From a virus: DNA of 21,141 nt. This document shows, in pieces, positions 5,717 through 13,362 of this stretch. The position numbers and the translations under genes were made by a program. Below the pieces are notes generated by a model. The model had not been told where the DNA came from and did no database searches. It saw only the letters and a program-made list of their open reading frames with translations. The stretch is taken from IMG/VR virus record IMGVR_UViG_3300042870_000380, positions 1 to 21,141 of that record. The stretch is one strand, 5' to 3'. The first letter of the stretch is position 1; the number at the start of each line of letters is the position of its first letter.

Positions 5717-5744
5717 TTAAAACTTTTGTTATGTCTGGTATGTT
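5717..5744 (+). promoter_or_regulatory. Candidate leaderless promoter for the packaging/head operon
   Basis: TTAAAA (5717-5722), a 16-bp spacer, and TATGTT (5739-5744, TANNNT type, preceded by TGG as in an extended -10). The terminase small-subunit ATG follows exactly 6 nt later, and no Shine-Dalgarno sequence precedes it, so a leaderless transcript is the simplest reading. It lies in an 83-nt gap, the only sizeable space between the HNH gene and the head genes. Confidence 0.55.
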
Positions 5745-5750
5745 TTAGTT

Positions 5751-6233
5751 ATGGCTACACGAGGCGCAAAACCAATGCCGTTAGACCGCAGAGAACATTT
5801 GGGGCTAAGGGATAAAAAGAAAAACACACGACCAGTCTTGGAAGTGTTACCAGATATTGAAAAAACCATCCCTGAACCACATAGGCAACTCATTCGTAAC
5901 ACGGCTGGTGGCAAAGGTCCTGGGTTAGAATTGTGGGAACGCTTTTGGCAGGCTGGCGCAGGCTGGCTTCAAGATGCTGATATTGAACTGTTGATGATAG
6001 TTTGTGAGCAAGAAGATGAGAGGGCTATTTTGAGGCGTTTGGTTTTTACTGATGCGACTGACTGGCGTGCACGTACAGGATTAAGACAACTTGAAAAGTT
6101 AATAACTGACAATTTGAGCCTTCTTGGTTTCACTCCAACAGATAGGGCGCGTATTGGTTTCCGTTCTGCTGGAACAAGTGACCCTTTGGGAGAGTTCAGG
6201 AAACGTGTCCACGAACAACGCAACCAAGCCTAA
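5751..6233 (+). CDS. terS: Terminase small subunit
   Basis: A 160-aa, highly charged helical protein directly upstream of the large terminase. The N-terminus is basic (ATRGAKPMPLDRREHLGLRDKKK), followed by a central helical region (ELWERFWQAGAGWLQDADIELLMIVCEQEDERAIL) and a C-terminal LLGFTPTDRARIG block typical of actinophage and P27-like small terminases, where it supports oligomerisation and large-subunit contact. It would recognise the packaging site and load the large subunit on DNA. There is no Shine-Dalgarno; the ATG lies 6 nt after a -10-like TATGTT. Its 3' end overlaps the large-subunit gene by 29 nt. Confidence 0.85.
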   Translation: MATRGAKPMPLDRREHLGLRDKKKNTRPVLEVLPDIEKTIPEPHRQLIRNTAGGKGPGLELWERFWQAGAGWLQDADIELLMIVCEQEDERAILRRLVFTDATDWRARTGLRQLEKLITDNLSLLGFTPTDRARIGFRSAGTSDPLGEFRKRVHEQRNQA

Positions 6234-7695
6234 TCCTAAGTGGGCTCCGACCTACTACACAGAACGTAAGTACGATGACAGCGATGGCAAACTAATTACA
6301 GACTTTGCTTACAACTGGCTTACATTAACTAAAGGTATGAGGTCTGGTCAGCCTTTGGAGTTCATGGATTGGCAAGAGTGGCTTCTTGGTAATTTACTTG
6401 AACGTAGAACAGATGGTCGTTTGCGGTATCGCCGTGCGCTTGTCGGGGTTCCAAGAAAACAAGGTAAAAGTCTTTTGGGTTCTGCGCTTGCCCTTTATGG
6501 TTTGTTTGCTGGTGAGGCTGGTGCAGAGGTTTATTCGGCTGCAGGTGACAGACAACAAGCACGAATTGTATTTAACGAAGCCCGTGACCAAGTTGTAAAT
6601 AGCCCAGTTTTGTCTAAGAAATGCAGGGTGTTTCGTGATGTTATTGAAGTTCCAGAGTTTAATGCTATCTATCGTGTTCTCTCAGCAGATGGAAAACTAC
6701 AGCAGGGGCTAAACCCTTCAATGGTTATATTTGATGAACTTCACATTCAGCGACACGATGATTTGTGGGATGCCTTAACTCTTGGTTCTGGTGCCCGAAG
6801 AGACCCATTAGTAGTTGCTATTACTACGGCTGGCTATGACTTAGATACCATTGCAGGCAAACTTTATACTTACGGTAAAAGCCTTGCAGCCAAAGAAGTA
6901 GTTGATGACTCTTTTGGTTTTTTTTGGTGGGAAGGAAAATTAGATTGCGACATTAATGACCGTAAGGAATGGGTAAAAGCAAACCCAAACTTGTCTCACG
7001 GATTGCTAGATATGGAAGATATGGAAGTGTCTGCCAAACAAACAAGCGAAATGGCTTTCCGCCGTTACCGCCTTAACCAATGGGTTCGCACACAAGAGTC
7101 TTGGCTACCAGTAGGCGCATGGGAACGTCTTGTTGGAGAAACAGTTATAGACCCAGAACTACCGTGCTATGTGGGTATTGACATGGCTTTGAAACACGAC
7201 TCAATCGGTGTGGTTCTTGCCCAACAACAAGGTGAGCGATATGTGTTGCTTCCTCAAATTTGGAATCCAAACGATTTTGGCGTTGATATTGCAGCCGTTG
7301 AACATTATTTAAGAGATTTACACCTACGTTACAATGTGCAAGAGTTTGCTTATGACCCTGCTTTTTTCCAAAGGTCAGCAGAGGCACTTTCAGATGATGG
7401 ATTACCAATGGTTGAATTTCCACAGTCAGCACAACGTATGGTTCCAGCCTGCGGAGTGACATACGAATTAATTGTTAATGGACAAGTCATACATGATGGT
7501 TCACCAACCTTCACAGACCATGTGCTTTCAGCAGCACAACGCATGGCAGATAACGGTTGGCGACTATCAAAAGGCAAGTCAAGACGCAAAATTGACGCTT
7601 GTATTGCTATGGTAATGGCATTGGACAGGGCTACCCATAAACACAAATCACCAATAGAACCGCTTATCCTAGATATTTGGGGAGACAAAATATGA
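6205..7695 (+). CDS. terL: Terminase large subunit (ATPase-nuclease)
   Basis: The 496-aa packaging motor has the Walker A-like GVPRKQGKS (81-89), Walker B VIFDE (174-178), a coupling-type segment AITTAG (205-210), and a C-terminal RNase H-like nuclease domain with acidic residues in YVGIDMAL (Asp326), AYDPAFF and KIDACIAMVMA. Domain order and length fit the HK97/actinophage type. The reading frame is open back to 6124, but those residues overlap the small-subunit gene and do not resemble terminase. The GTG at 6205 (STNNATKPNPKWAP) has an upstream AGG four bases away and gives the usual N-terminus. The stop codon overlaps the start of the next small gene (ATGA at 7692). Function: ATP-driven translocation of DNA into the prohead and cleavage of concatemers. 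Confidence 0.95.
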   Translation: MSTNNATKPNPKWAPTYYTERKYDDSDGKLITDFAYNWLTLTKGMRSGQPLEFMDWQEWLLGNLLERRTDGRLRYRRALVGVPRKQGKSLLGSALALYGLFAGEAGAEVYSAAGDRQQARIVFNEARDQVVNSPVLSKKCRVFRDVIEVPEFNAIYRVLSADGKLQQGLNPSMVIFDELHIQRHDDLWDALTLGSGARRDPLVVAITTAGYDLDTIAGKLYTYGKSLAAKEVVDDSFGFFWWEGKLDCDINDRKEWVKANPNLSHGLLDMEDMEVSAKQTSEMAFRRYRLNQWVRTQESWLPVGAWERLVGETVIDPELPCYVGIDMALKHDSIGVVLAQQQGERYVLLPQIWNPNDFGVDIAAVEHYLRDLHLRYNVQEFAYDPAFFQRSAEALSDDGLPMVEFPQSAQRMVPACGVTYELIVNGQVIHDGSPTFTDHVLSAAQRMADNGWRLSKGKSRRKIDACIAMVMALDRATHKHKSPIEPLILDIWGDKI

Positions 7696-7841
7696 AAGAA
7701 AAATTACAAACTATTATTTCAACAGGGTTTGAAGTATTGGGGTTTATATTGCTGATTGGGGGAGTCTCTACATTTAGTGTGCCAATTAGTGCTATTGTGG
7801 CAGGCATAATTCTAATTATTGTAGGCGGTCTAGCAGCGTGA
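7692..7841 (+). CDS. 49-aa membrane protein between terminase and portal
   Basis: A short ORF linked at both ends: its ATG overlaps the terminase stop (ATGA), and its TGA overlaps the portal GTG start (GTGA at 7838-7841). The product has a short polar N-terminus (MKEKLQTIISTG) and two hydrophobic segments, FEVLGFILLIGG and ISAIVAGIILIIVGGL, separated by a short SVP turn, so a two-helix hairpin membrane protein. No family is recognised. Very small membrane proteins at the terminase-portal junction are not part of the HK97 head assembly scheme. It may act in early membrane-associated events or be a translational bridge. Confidence 0.65.
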   Translation: MKEKLQTIISTGFEVLGFILLIGGVSTFSVPISAIVAGIILIIVGGLAA

Positions 7842-9001
7842 GCATTTGGCGCAAAACAGAACAACGGGCATTGCCACAATCTATAGACCCTTATGGTATT
7901 TCTGCTCGTCCCTATTACGCTAATTATTCTGGAGAAATTGTAAGTGAGGTAAATGTTTTTGCTTCATCCGCAATCTTATCTGCTGTCTCACTTCTTGCAG
8001 ACTCAATCGCTTCAATGCCAATAGACATTACTCAGCGCAAAGCAAACCAAATAGCACGACTACCAGTACCTTCTGTCTTTCAATACCCTAACGACAAGCA
8101 AAATATGTTTGAGTTTATGCACCAAACAATGACTACCCTTGCAATTCACGGTAACGCATACATTTATGCGCCAAGAGGCAAAAATGGTTTGCCAGTAGAG
8201 ATGCAGAACATTCATCCCAAAGCCGTAAAAGGTTTAGTGCAAACCGATACTGGCGCAATGGTTTATGAAATTGGGAAGCAGCAGTTTGCTAAAGAGGACA
8301 TTAAAGCAATACATTGGATAGTTCTTGCAGGTCAGGAAACTGGAGTTTCACCCATTGAAGCCTTGCGAAATACTATTGGTACTGGTTTGGCGATGGAACG
8401 CTTTTTGGCGCAGTTCTACGGAGAAGGCGCAACACCATCCTCTGTTTTGGAAACTGACGGGGCTATTACACCTGAGCAGGCACAACAAATTGCTCAAAAT
8501 TGGGAACAAGCCCATTACAAACATCGCAGACCTGCAGTTTTGCAGGGCGGACTTAAATGGCGAAGCATTACAACTTCAGCAGCCGATATGCAAATGCTTG
8601 AACACAAAGAGAGCATTATTCGTGATATTGCTCGTGTTTACCGCATTCCCTTACATCTAATTATTGGTACAGGTGGCGACACCCAGACTTACACCAATCT
8701 TGAAGGAACAGGTGCGGCATTTTACAAGTACACACTACTTGGATGGGTAAGGCGACTTGAAACAGCCTTTAGTGAGTTCCTTCCTGCAAACCAACAAATG
8801 CGCTTTGACGCAACAGAGTTCTTGCGGGCAGACCTGATGACCCGTGTTCAGGCGCAAACTATGCAGATTGCAAACGGCTCGCTGACTCCAAACGAAGCCC
8901 GTGAAATTGAAAATCGTGAACCATACGATGAAGGTAATGAGTTTGTACGCTCTAATACTGTAATTCCTGTTGGTCAAGACGCAGTTCCACCGAGTAAATA
9001 A
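7838..9001 (+). CDS. Portal protein, HK97 family
   Basis: A 387-aa protein with the recognisable HK97-type portal pattern: an N-terminal wing (NVFASSAILSAVSLLADSIASMPI), the conserved NAYIY segment after the MHQTMTTLAIHG helix, a central SPIEALRNTIGTGLAMERF stretch, and the clip/stem region around RDIARVYRIPLHLIIGTGGDTQTYTNLE (the family's DIARxFxIPxxLLG motif). The C-terminus (LTPNEAREIENREPYD) is the common portal NEaR...EgLpP-like ending. Twelve copies form the ring through which DNA enters the capsid. The GTG start is coupled to the preceding small gene. The stop overlaps the next start as TAATG. Confidence 0.95.
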   Translation: MSIWRKTEQRALPQSIDPYGISARPYYANYSGEIVSEVNVFASSAILSAVSLLADSIASMPIDITQRKANQIARLPVPSVFQYPNDKQNMFEFMHQTMTTLAIHGNAYIYAPRGKNGLPVEMQNIHPKAVKGLVQTDTGAMVYEIGKQQFAKEDIKAIHWIVLAGQETGVSPIEALRNTIGTGLAMERFLAQFYGEGATPSSVLETDGAITPEQAQQIAQNWEQAHYKHRRPAVLQGGLKWRSITTSAADMQMLEHKESIIRDIARVYRIPLHLIIGTGGDTQTYTNLEGTGAAFYKYTLLGWVRRLETAFSEFLPANQQMRFDATEFLRADLMTRVQAQTMQIANGSLTPNEAREIENREPYDEGNEFVRSNTVIPVGQDAVPPSK

Positions 9002-9255
9002 TGAAGTCAATCGCAGTTACAGTCACAACATCACCAACATTGGTTATAGCGGCAGATAATATCCCACGCCACTGTTATCTACATTCATCATCAGGTTCCC
9101 TTTATATTGGCGGCAATGATGTGACTGCTGCAAATGGTTTCCACTTATCTAATGGTGAAAGTATTGAACTCTTCGTGCAAACTAACGAAACTGTCTATGC
9201 GATTGCCTCATCCAGTAGCCACACAATGCGTGTTCTAACGCCTGATGTGGATTAG
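9001..9255 (+). CDS. Small beta-rich head-associated protein, 84 aa
   Basis: A small protein of alternating beta-strand-like segments (KSIAVTVTTSPTLVIAA, SSGSLYIGGNDVTAANGFHLS, ESIELFVQTNETVYAIASS) with no Cys cluster or membrane helix. The IGGNDVTAANGFHL-GESIEL pattern recurs in small uncharacterised proteins of phage head modules and fits a compact beta-sandwich. Its place between portal and prohead protease suggests a decoration or connector role, but this is positional inference. The ATG overlaps the portal stop codon, and two bases separate its stop from the protease start. Confidence 0.6.
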   Translation: MKSIAVTVTTSPTLVIAADNIPRHCYLHSSSGSLYIGGNDVTAANGFHLSNGESIELFVQTNETVYAIASSSSHTMRVLTPDVD

Positions 9256-9257
9256 TT

Positions 9258-10631
9258 ATGCCATACGGGATTTCTGATAAACAGCCTGACTGTAACGGTT
9301 GGGCAACTGTTAAAGAAGTACAGAATGGTTACGAAACTATTGGCTGTCATGTTTCTAAGCAAGATGCAATAGACAACATGGTTGCTGCATCAATTACTGA
9401 AGATATTGAACCGATTGGTGAAGTTCGCGCACTGCCTAGTAATTACAGACCTGCGCTTGCTGATGACGTTCCCGAAGGTAGAGCGTGTGGCAACTGTGAA
9501 TACTATGACGAAGACAACAAAGACGATTCAGGAGAAAAGGCATACTGCACACGCTGGAACGATTATGTCAGTGGTGCCTTCTACTGTAACGCTTGGGAAC
9601 CTCATGAAGACGATGACGAGATGGAAGATGACGAATATCGTGCCGTAAATCTCTCTGCACCTGAGTTTATGCGTGCAAATGCAAGGCGTGGACTTAAATA
9701 CCATGAAGAAGGTTTGTCAGGCGATGGGCTTCAACCACAAACAGTAGAAGATGCTCGTAAAATGGCATCGGGTACTGTTACCGAAGCCAAATGGCGCAAG
9801 ATTGCACCTTGGATAGCAAGACACACCGTTGATTTAGAATCCGAAGGTGTTAAGGCTGGAGACATTACACCTGGTCTAGTTGCCCATTTACTGTGGGGCA
9901 GTGGCACAACCAAAACAGCAGCAGCAAGAACTCAGCAATACGCTGAACGGGTTGTTGCACGATTAGAACAAGAAAAAGATTCACGCACTCGCATTGCATC
10001 AGAATTATTTGCTAATATAAGGAGCATTATGACGGAATCAAATACAATTAATTGGGTTGTACGGGAAGAGAACGAAACTCGCCGTATTGCCTACTCTGAC
10101 CTAGAGATTAGAGCGTCAGACGATGGAACCAAAATTGTAGGATATGCCGCCATTTTTGACTCGCCTTCCGAACCAATGCCATTTACTGAATATGTTAGAA
10201 GTGGTGCATTTTCTAAAACCCTTAACGATGGTGCAGATGTAAGACTTCTTATAGACCATGAAGGCATCCCGTTAGCAAGAACTAAATCGGGAACCTTACG
10301 TTTAGAGGAAGACGACATTGGGTTGCGTATTGAAACAGACCTTGACCCGATGAACCCAGATGCTGCACGTTTAATTTCTGCAATGAAGCGAGGCGATATG
10401 TCACAAATGTCATTCGCATTCCGTACAGTTAAAGACTCTTGGAACTCAGACCGTTCTGTAAGAGAACTAAAAGAGGTGCAACTTTATGATGTTAGCGTTG
10501 TAACTTTTCCCGCTTATGAGGAAACCGTAGCCGAGTTGCGTTCTCAAATGCAAAATGTTACAATCCCACCAGTTTCTAATTTAAGTCTCAGAAAAAATGA
10601 GATTGCAATTCAGAGATACCGAAGCCGTTAA
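9258..10631 (+). CDS. Multi-domain head maturation protein with C-terminal prohead protease
   Basis: A 457-aa protein in four parts. Residues 1-50 form a small Cys/His module (PDC12NGW, GC30H31). Residues 74-115 form a four-Cys cluster (C77GNC80, C97, C110), an iron-sulphur or zinc-type module. Residues 135-245 are a helical domain (ANARRGLKYHEEG, EARKMASGTVTEAKWRKIAPWIARH, PGLVAHLLWG) seen in phage head-protein fusions. Residues 265-430 form the HK97-family serine prohead protease with a candidate catalytic His334 (LLIDH) and Ser in the MSQMSFAF block (382/385). HK97 protease alone is about 225 aa, so this is twice the normal size. A strong internal Shine-Dalgarno and ATG at 10029 lie precisely at the domain border. 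The fused form may place the first domains inside the prohead as scaffold cargo. Confidence 0.88.
   Translation: MPYGISDKQPDCNGWATVKEVQNGYETIGCHVSKQDAIDNMVAASITEDIEPIGEVRALPSNYRPALADDVPEGRACGNCEYYDEDNKDDSGEKAYCTRWNDYVSGAFYCNAWEPHEDDDEMEDDEYRAVNLSAPEFMRANARRGLKYHEEGLSGDGLQPQTVEDARKMASGTVTEAKWRKIAPWIARHTVDLESEGVKAGDITPGLVAHLLWGSGTTKTAAARTQQYAERVVARLEQEKDSRTRIASELFANIRSIMTESNTINWVVREENETRRIAYSDLEIRASDDGTKIVGYAAIFDSPSEPMPFTEYVRSGAFSKTLNDGADVRLLIDHEGIPLARTKSGTLRLEEDDIGLRIETDLDPMNPDAARLISAMKRGDMSQMSFAFRTVKDSWNSDRSVRELKEVQLYDVSVVTFPAYEETVAELRSQMQNVTIPPVSNLSLRKNEIAIQRYRSR
10019..10024 (+). promoter_or_regulatory. Internal Shine-Dalgarno within the protease gene
   Basis: AAGGAG is followed by four bases (CATT) and an in-frame ATG at 10029. 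It is among the strongest ribosome binding sites in the window, and it lies inside an open reading frame just where the helical domain ends and the protease domain begins. Confidence 0.65.
10029..10631 (+). CDS. Nested in-frame start: stand-alone prohead protease (200 aa)
   Basis: Translation from the internal ATG gives MTESNTINWVVREEN... and then the complete protease domain, 200 aa, close to the size of free-standing HK97-type proteases. All candidate catalytic residues are retained; residues 334, 382 and 385 of the long form become 77, 125 and 128. The long and short forms would share a C-terminus. Two isoforms from one gene have precedent in phage head genes such as lambda C/Nu3. Use of this start is inferred from the Shine-Dalgarno and its position only. 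Confidence 0.55.
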   Translation: MTESNTINWVVREENETRRIAYSDLEIRASDDGTKIVGYAAIFDSPSEPMPFTEYVRSGAFSKTLNDGADVRLLIDHEGIPLARTKSGTLRLEEDDIGLRIETDLDPMNPDAARLISAMKRGDMSQMSFAFRTVKDSWNSDRSVRELKEVQLYDVSVVTFPAYEETVAELRSQMQNVTIPPVSNLSLRKNEIAIQRYRSR

Positions 10632-10701
10632 TCAGCCGCACCATTGGCGCACTGTAAAAACACTTAATAAACAACCAACAACCATTATTGGAGAAAATTA
10701 A

Positions 10702-12024
10702 ATGTCCATGACACAAAACCTTACAGAAAAGCGTGATGCTGCTCTTGCAAAAGCAGAAGCAATTGTTGAAGCCGCAAAAACAGAAGCCCGTGAACTTACC
10801 TCAGAAGAGGACACAGAAATCACAGCATCTCTTGATGAATGCCGTTCACTTGACGAGCAAATTAAGACTCATTCTGAACTTGAAAAGCGTTCAGCAGAAG
10901 CAGCCGAACTGCGTAAAGCAAACAAGTTTGACAGTGCAGTAGCACCAACGATTGTAAAATCTGAGGCTCGCACCTACTCACCACAAGCGCCAACCTCTTT
11001 CGTTCGTGACGCTTTTGCTGCACAATTTAACAACGACTACGAAGCACAGAGTCGCCTCACCCGCCACATGAACGAAGAAAAAGTAGAACGCCGTGATGTA
11101 ACAAGCGCAAACTTCGCTGGTCTCATCGTTCCACAGTTTCTTACTGAATTGGCAGCACCGTTTGCTCGTGCAGGTCGCCCTTTCCTTGAAGTAGCCCGCA
11201 AACACGCACTACCTGATGCTGGTCTTGTAATTTCATTGTCTAAGGTCACTACTGGTTCTGCAACCGCAGTACAGACCGAAGGTGCCGCAGTTCAAGAAAC
11301 AAACATGGATGACACAAAGTTGGACATTTCAGTTGTAACTGTTGCAGGTCAGCAGAATGTTTCTCGCCAGTCAATTGAGCGTGGAACAAACATTGACTCG
11401 CTTGTAATGGCAGACCTTGTTTCTGCATACCACACGAACCTTGATTCGTTGTTCGTAACAACAAGTGCAACGTCACTCACAAACACCATTACACAAGTAG
11501 TTACCTACACCGATGCCAGTCCAACAGTAAGCGAACTATATCCAAAGTTTGCTGATTGTATTCAGCGTATTCAGACCAACTTCTTTGCGGGTCCGAACTT
11601 CATCCTGATGCACCCACGCCGTTTGGCTTTCATCCTTGCAGCGCAAGATGACCAAAAGCGCCCTCTTGCAGTGCCAGTTCCAAACTTCAATGGACAGCCT
11701 GCTGTTATGTCAGGTAACGGTGCGCCAATCTACGGCAACAGTGGTTACACAATCATGGGTCTCCCTGTCATCACGGATGCCAATGTCATTACAACCAATG
11801 GTGCAGGTGCAAACGAGGATGTCATCATCTTCGGTAACACCCAAGAAGCACACTTGTTTGAACAGGGTACTGGCGAGCCAATGATGCTTCGTTTTGAACA
11901 GCCAAAGGCTGCCGAACTTGATATCACAATGATTGTCTATGGATACTCAGCATTTACTGCTAACCGTTACCCAAATGCATTCTCTCTCATCGGGGGAACT
12001 GGATTGGTCACACCAACCTTCTAA
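10702..12024 (+). CDS. Major capsid protein, HK97 fold
   Basis: The 440-aa protein has the HK97 layout. Residues about 1-85 form a charged helical, coiled-coil delta domain acting as internal scaffold (AEAIVEAAKTEARELTSEEDTEI, LDECRSLDEQIKTHSELEKR), to be removed by the upstream protease. The mature shell domain follows, starting near residue 100. Shell blocks include the GLIVPQFLTELAAPF N-arm, the P-domain strand TTGSATAVQTEGAA, SRQSIERGTNIDSLV, the MHPRRLAFILAAQD helix, and the GLPVITDANV loop with a C-terminal E-loop/A-domain ending. GGAG lies nine bases before the ATG. A terminator follows the stop, as expected for a gene whose product is needed in the highest amount. Confidence 0.95.
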   Translation: MSMTQNLTEKRDAALAKAEAIVEAAKTEARELTSEEDTEITASLDECRSLDEQIKTHSELEKRSAEAAELRKANKFDSAVAPTIVKSEARTYSPQAPTSFVRDAFAAQFNNDYEAQSRLTRHMNEEKVERRDVTSANFAGLIVPQFLTELAAPFARAGRPFLEVARKHALPDAGLVISLSKVTTGSATAVQTEGAAVQETNMDDTKLDISVVTVAGQQNVSRQSIERGTNIDSLVMADLVSAYHTNLDSLFVTTSATSLTNTITQVVTYTDASPTVSELYPKFADCIQRIQTNFFAGPNFILMHPRRLAFILAAQDDQKRPLAVPVPNFNGQPAVMSGNGAPIYGNSGYTIMGLPVITDANVITTNGAGANEDVIIFGNTQEAHLFEQGTGEPMMLRFEQPKAAELDITMIVYGYSAFTANRYPNAFSLIGGTGLVTPTF

Positions 12025-12055
12025 TCCAAAGTTGGTAAAAACCTTAAAATTAGTT

Positions 12056-12095
12056 GAAGTCGGACAGGCAAATGCTTGTTCGGCTTCTTCTATTT
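12056..12095 (+). terminator. Terminator-like hairpin after the major capsid gene
   Basis: A 13-bp stem (12056-12068 with 12075-12087), including three G-T wobbles, encloses a 6-nt loop CAAATG and is followed by TTCTATTT. The U-tract is imperfect, so read-through to tail genes is likely and the element may attenuate rather than stop transcription. Confidence 0.75.
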
Positions 12096-12100
12096 AAGGC

Positions 12101-12129
12101 TTACTTTCCACAGTAGAAAGATGTATGAT
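12101..12129 (+). promoter_or_regulatory. Candidate leaderless promoter for the connector/tail operon
   Basis: TTACTT (12101-12106), a 17-bp spacer and TATGAT (12124-12129). The ATG at 12136 follows 6 nt after the -10 box, with no Shine-Dalgarno. Sitting directly after the capsid terminator, it would restart transcription for the connector and tail genes. Confidence 0.6.
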
Positions 12130-12135
12130 TGCAAT

Positions 12136-12366
12136 ATGAGTAAGTACATTGAAGCATTATTGGCTGAACGCAAAGGCTATGAGGTGAGGGGACTAAAAGA
12201 CAGGATTGCTGCTGTTGATAAAGCGTTAGCAGAACTTGGTTTCAGCCACAAATATCTAAGCCCTTCTAAAGAAGTTGTTACTGAGGTTGCTGCACTAGAA
12301 CCTGAAATGGAACAGGCTGTTGTAAAGCGTGGGCGCAAGCCAAAGGACAGTAATGGCAATAACTAA
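12136..12366 (+). CDS. Small coiled-coil protein with basic RGRKPK tail, 76 aa
   Basis: This protein begins MSKYIEALLAERKGYEVRG and forms an amphipathic helix with heptad-like Leu/Ala spacing through about residue 38. A variable linker and a basic tail, KRGRKPKDSNGNN, follow; RGRKPK resembles an AT-hook core and could touch DNA. I do not recognise a family. Similar short helical proteins follow the capsid gene in many actinophages. The frame is open 20 codons further upstream, but those codons run through the terminator hairpin and encode an unlikely sequence (MFGFFYLRLTF). The ATG at 12136 fits the promoter spacing. It overlaps the connector gene by 14 nt. Confidence 0.65.
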   Translation: MSKYIEALLAERKGYEVRGLKDRIAAVDKALAELGFSHKYLSPSKEVVTEVAALEPEMEQAVVKRGRKPKDSNGNN

Positions 12367-12955
12367 TGGATATTGCACTCTCGCCGAAGTAAAGGCAGCA
12401 CTAAGACTTACTGACAATGTGGATGACACACTTCTTGAAAACTCTATTGAAGGTGCTTCACGAAGAATTGACGGATACTGTGGAAGATGGTTTTACAAGA
12501 CTGCAAGTACCGCCGTACCAATTTACCCATACGATGAATACTTGTGTGTGTTTCCTGCTGATTTACCTACAACATCGGTGACAATTAAACTGGATTCGGC
12601 TGCTAACGGGACTTATGCAACCACCATCACTCAAGGTGTTGATTACATTCTAGAACCAACAGATGCGCCACTTAGAGGGCGACCATACCGCCAAGCAAGA
12701 ATGGTAGGCGGTGCCACCTTTTCACTTGAAGTGACACCATCTTTTCCAACTGTACAATGCACTGCTGAATGGGGTTGGAACGCTATTCCTGATGACATTC
12801 GTGAAGCCGCCATTTTGCTATCAATGAGGCAGTTTGCAAGACTAAACGCTGCACTTGGAGTTGTTGGTTTTGCTGACATGGCGATGCAAGTAAGAGCCAT
12901 TGACCCTGACGTACGTGACCTTCTTAACCCTTACCGTGACTTTGGAATTGCCTAA
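12353..12955 (+). CDS. Head-tail connector (HK97 gp6-like)
   Basis: A 200-aa protein whose N-terminus (TLAEVKAALRLTDNVDDTLLENSIEGASRRIDGYCGRWF) is the classic gp6-like/Phage_connect_1 helical pattern. A beta-rich middle insert and a C-terminal helix (PDDIREAAILLSMRQFARL) follow. It would form the ring between the portal and the tail. AAAGGA lies five bases before ATG 12353. An upstream in-frame start at 12329 lacks this and overlaps the previous gene more. The stop overlaps the next ATG as TAATG. Confidence 0.85.
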   Translation: MAITNGYCTLAEVKAALRLTDNVDDTLLENSIEGASRRIDGYCGRWFYKTASTAVPIYPYDEYLCVFPADLPTTSVTIKLDSAANGTYATTITQGVDYILEPTDAPLRGRPYRQARMVGGATFSLEVTPSFPTVQCTAEWGWNAIPDDIREAAILLSMRQFARLNAALGVVGFADMAMQVRAIDPDVRDLLNPYRDFGIA

Positions 12956-13362
12956 TGCCTGCAACCGTTACACAGGTGACAGACGGACTTAAAGCCCGCC
13001 TTGCAACCATTAGTGGACTTCGGGCGTACTCTTATCAGCCTGACCAACTAAACCCGCCATTTGGTTTTCCTGTCTTAAACTCTGTTACTTACCACAGAGC
13101 ATTTAATGGTGGAGATGTGGTTTTTAATTATGCAATCGTTGTGGTTGTGGGTAGGTACACGGACAGAACAGCCGATGCCCTGCTTGACGGGTATTTGTCC
13201 TACTCAGGGGCGAGCAGTATCAGAGCAGCAATTGAAGCCGACAAAACGCTTGGTGGCATTTGTTCAACTTTAATAGTACAATCATCAGCAGATGTTACAA
13301 GCCTAAGTGCAGGAGACGCAGAGTTTCTTGAAATTAGGTTTTTAGTGGAAGTTCACGGATAA
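12955..13362 (+). CDS. Probable tail terminator / tail completion protein
   Basis: A 135-aa alpha/beta protein: an N-terminal helix (TQVTDGLKARLATISGLRAYSY), a PPFGFPVLN loop, strands VVFNYAIVVVVGRY, a helix (ADALLDGYLSYSG), SIRAAIEADKTLGG, and a last strand FLEIRFLVEVHG. This order matches the gpU-like tail terminator fold of siphophages, and the position between connector and tail-tube genes is the usual one. The evidence is pattern and location; no motif is diagnostic. It is coupled at both ends by TAATG overlaps. Confidence 0.65.
   Translation: MPATVTQVTDGLKARLATISGLRAYSYQPDQLNPPFGFPVLNSVTYHRAFNGGDVVFNYAIVVVVGRYTDRTADALLDGYLSYSGASSIRAAIEADKTLGGICSTLIVQSSADVTSLSAGDAEFLEIRFLVEVHG

Noticed and set aside
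6124-6204. N-terminal extension of the large terminase
   Set aside because: It lies inside the small terminase gene and its sequence is not terminase-like. GTG 6205 has an AGG site and gives a normal N-terminus.
12076-12135. Upstream ATG for the 76-aa coiled-coil protein
   Set aside because: The first codons would be inside the terminator hairpin and encode an implausible hydrophobic leader. The 12136 start matches the promoter spacing.
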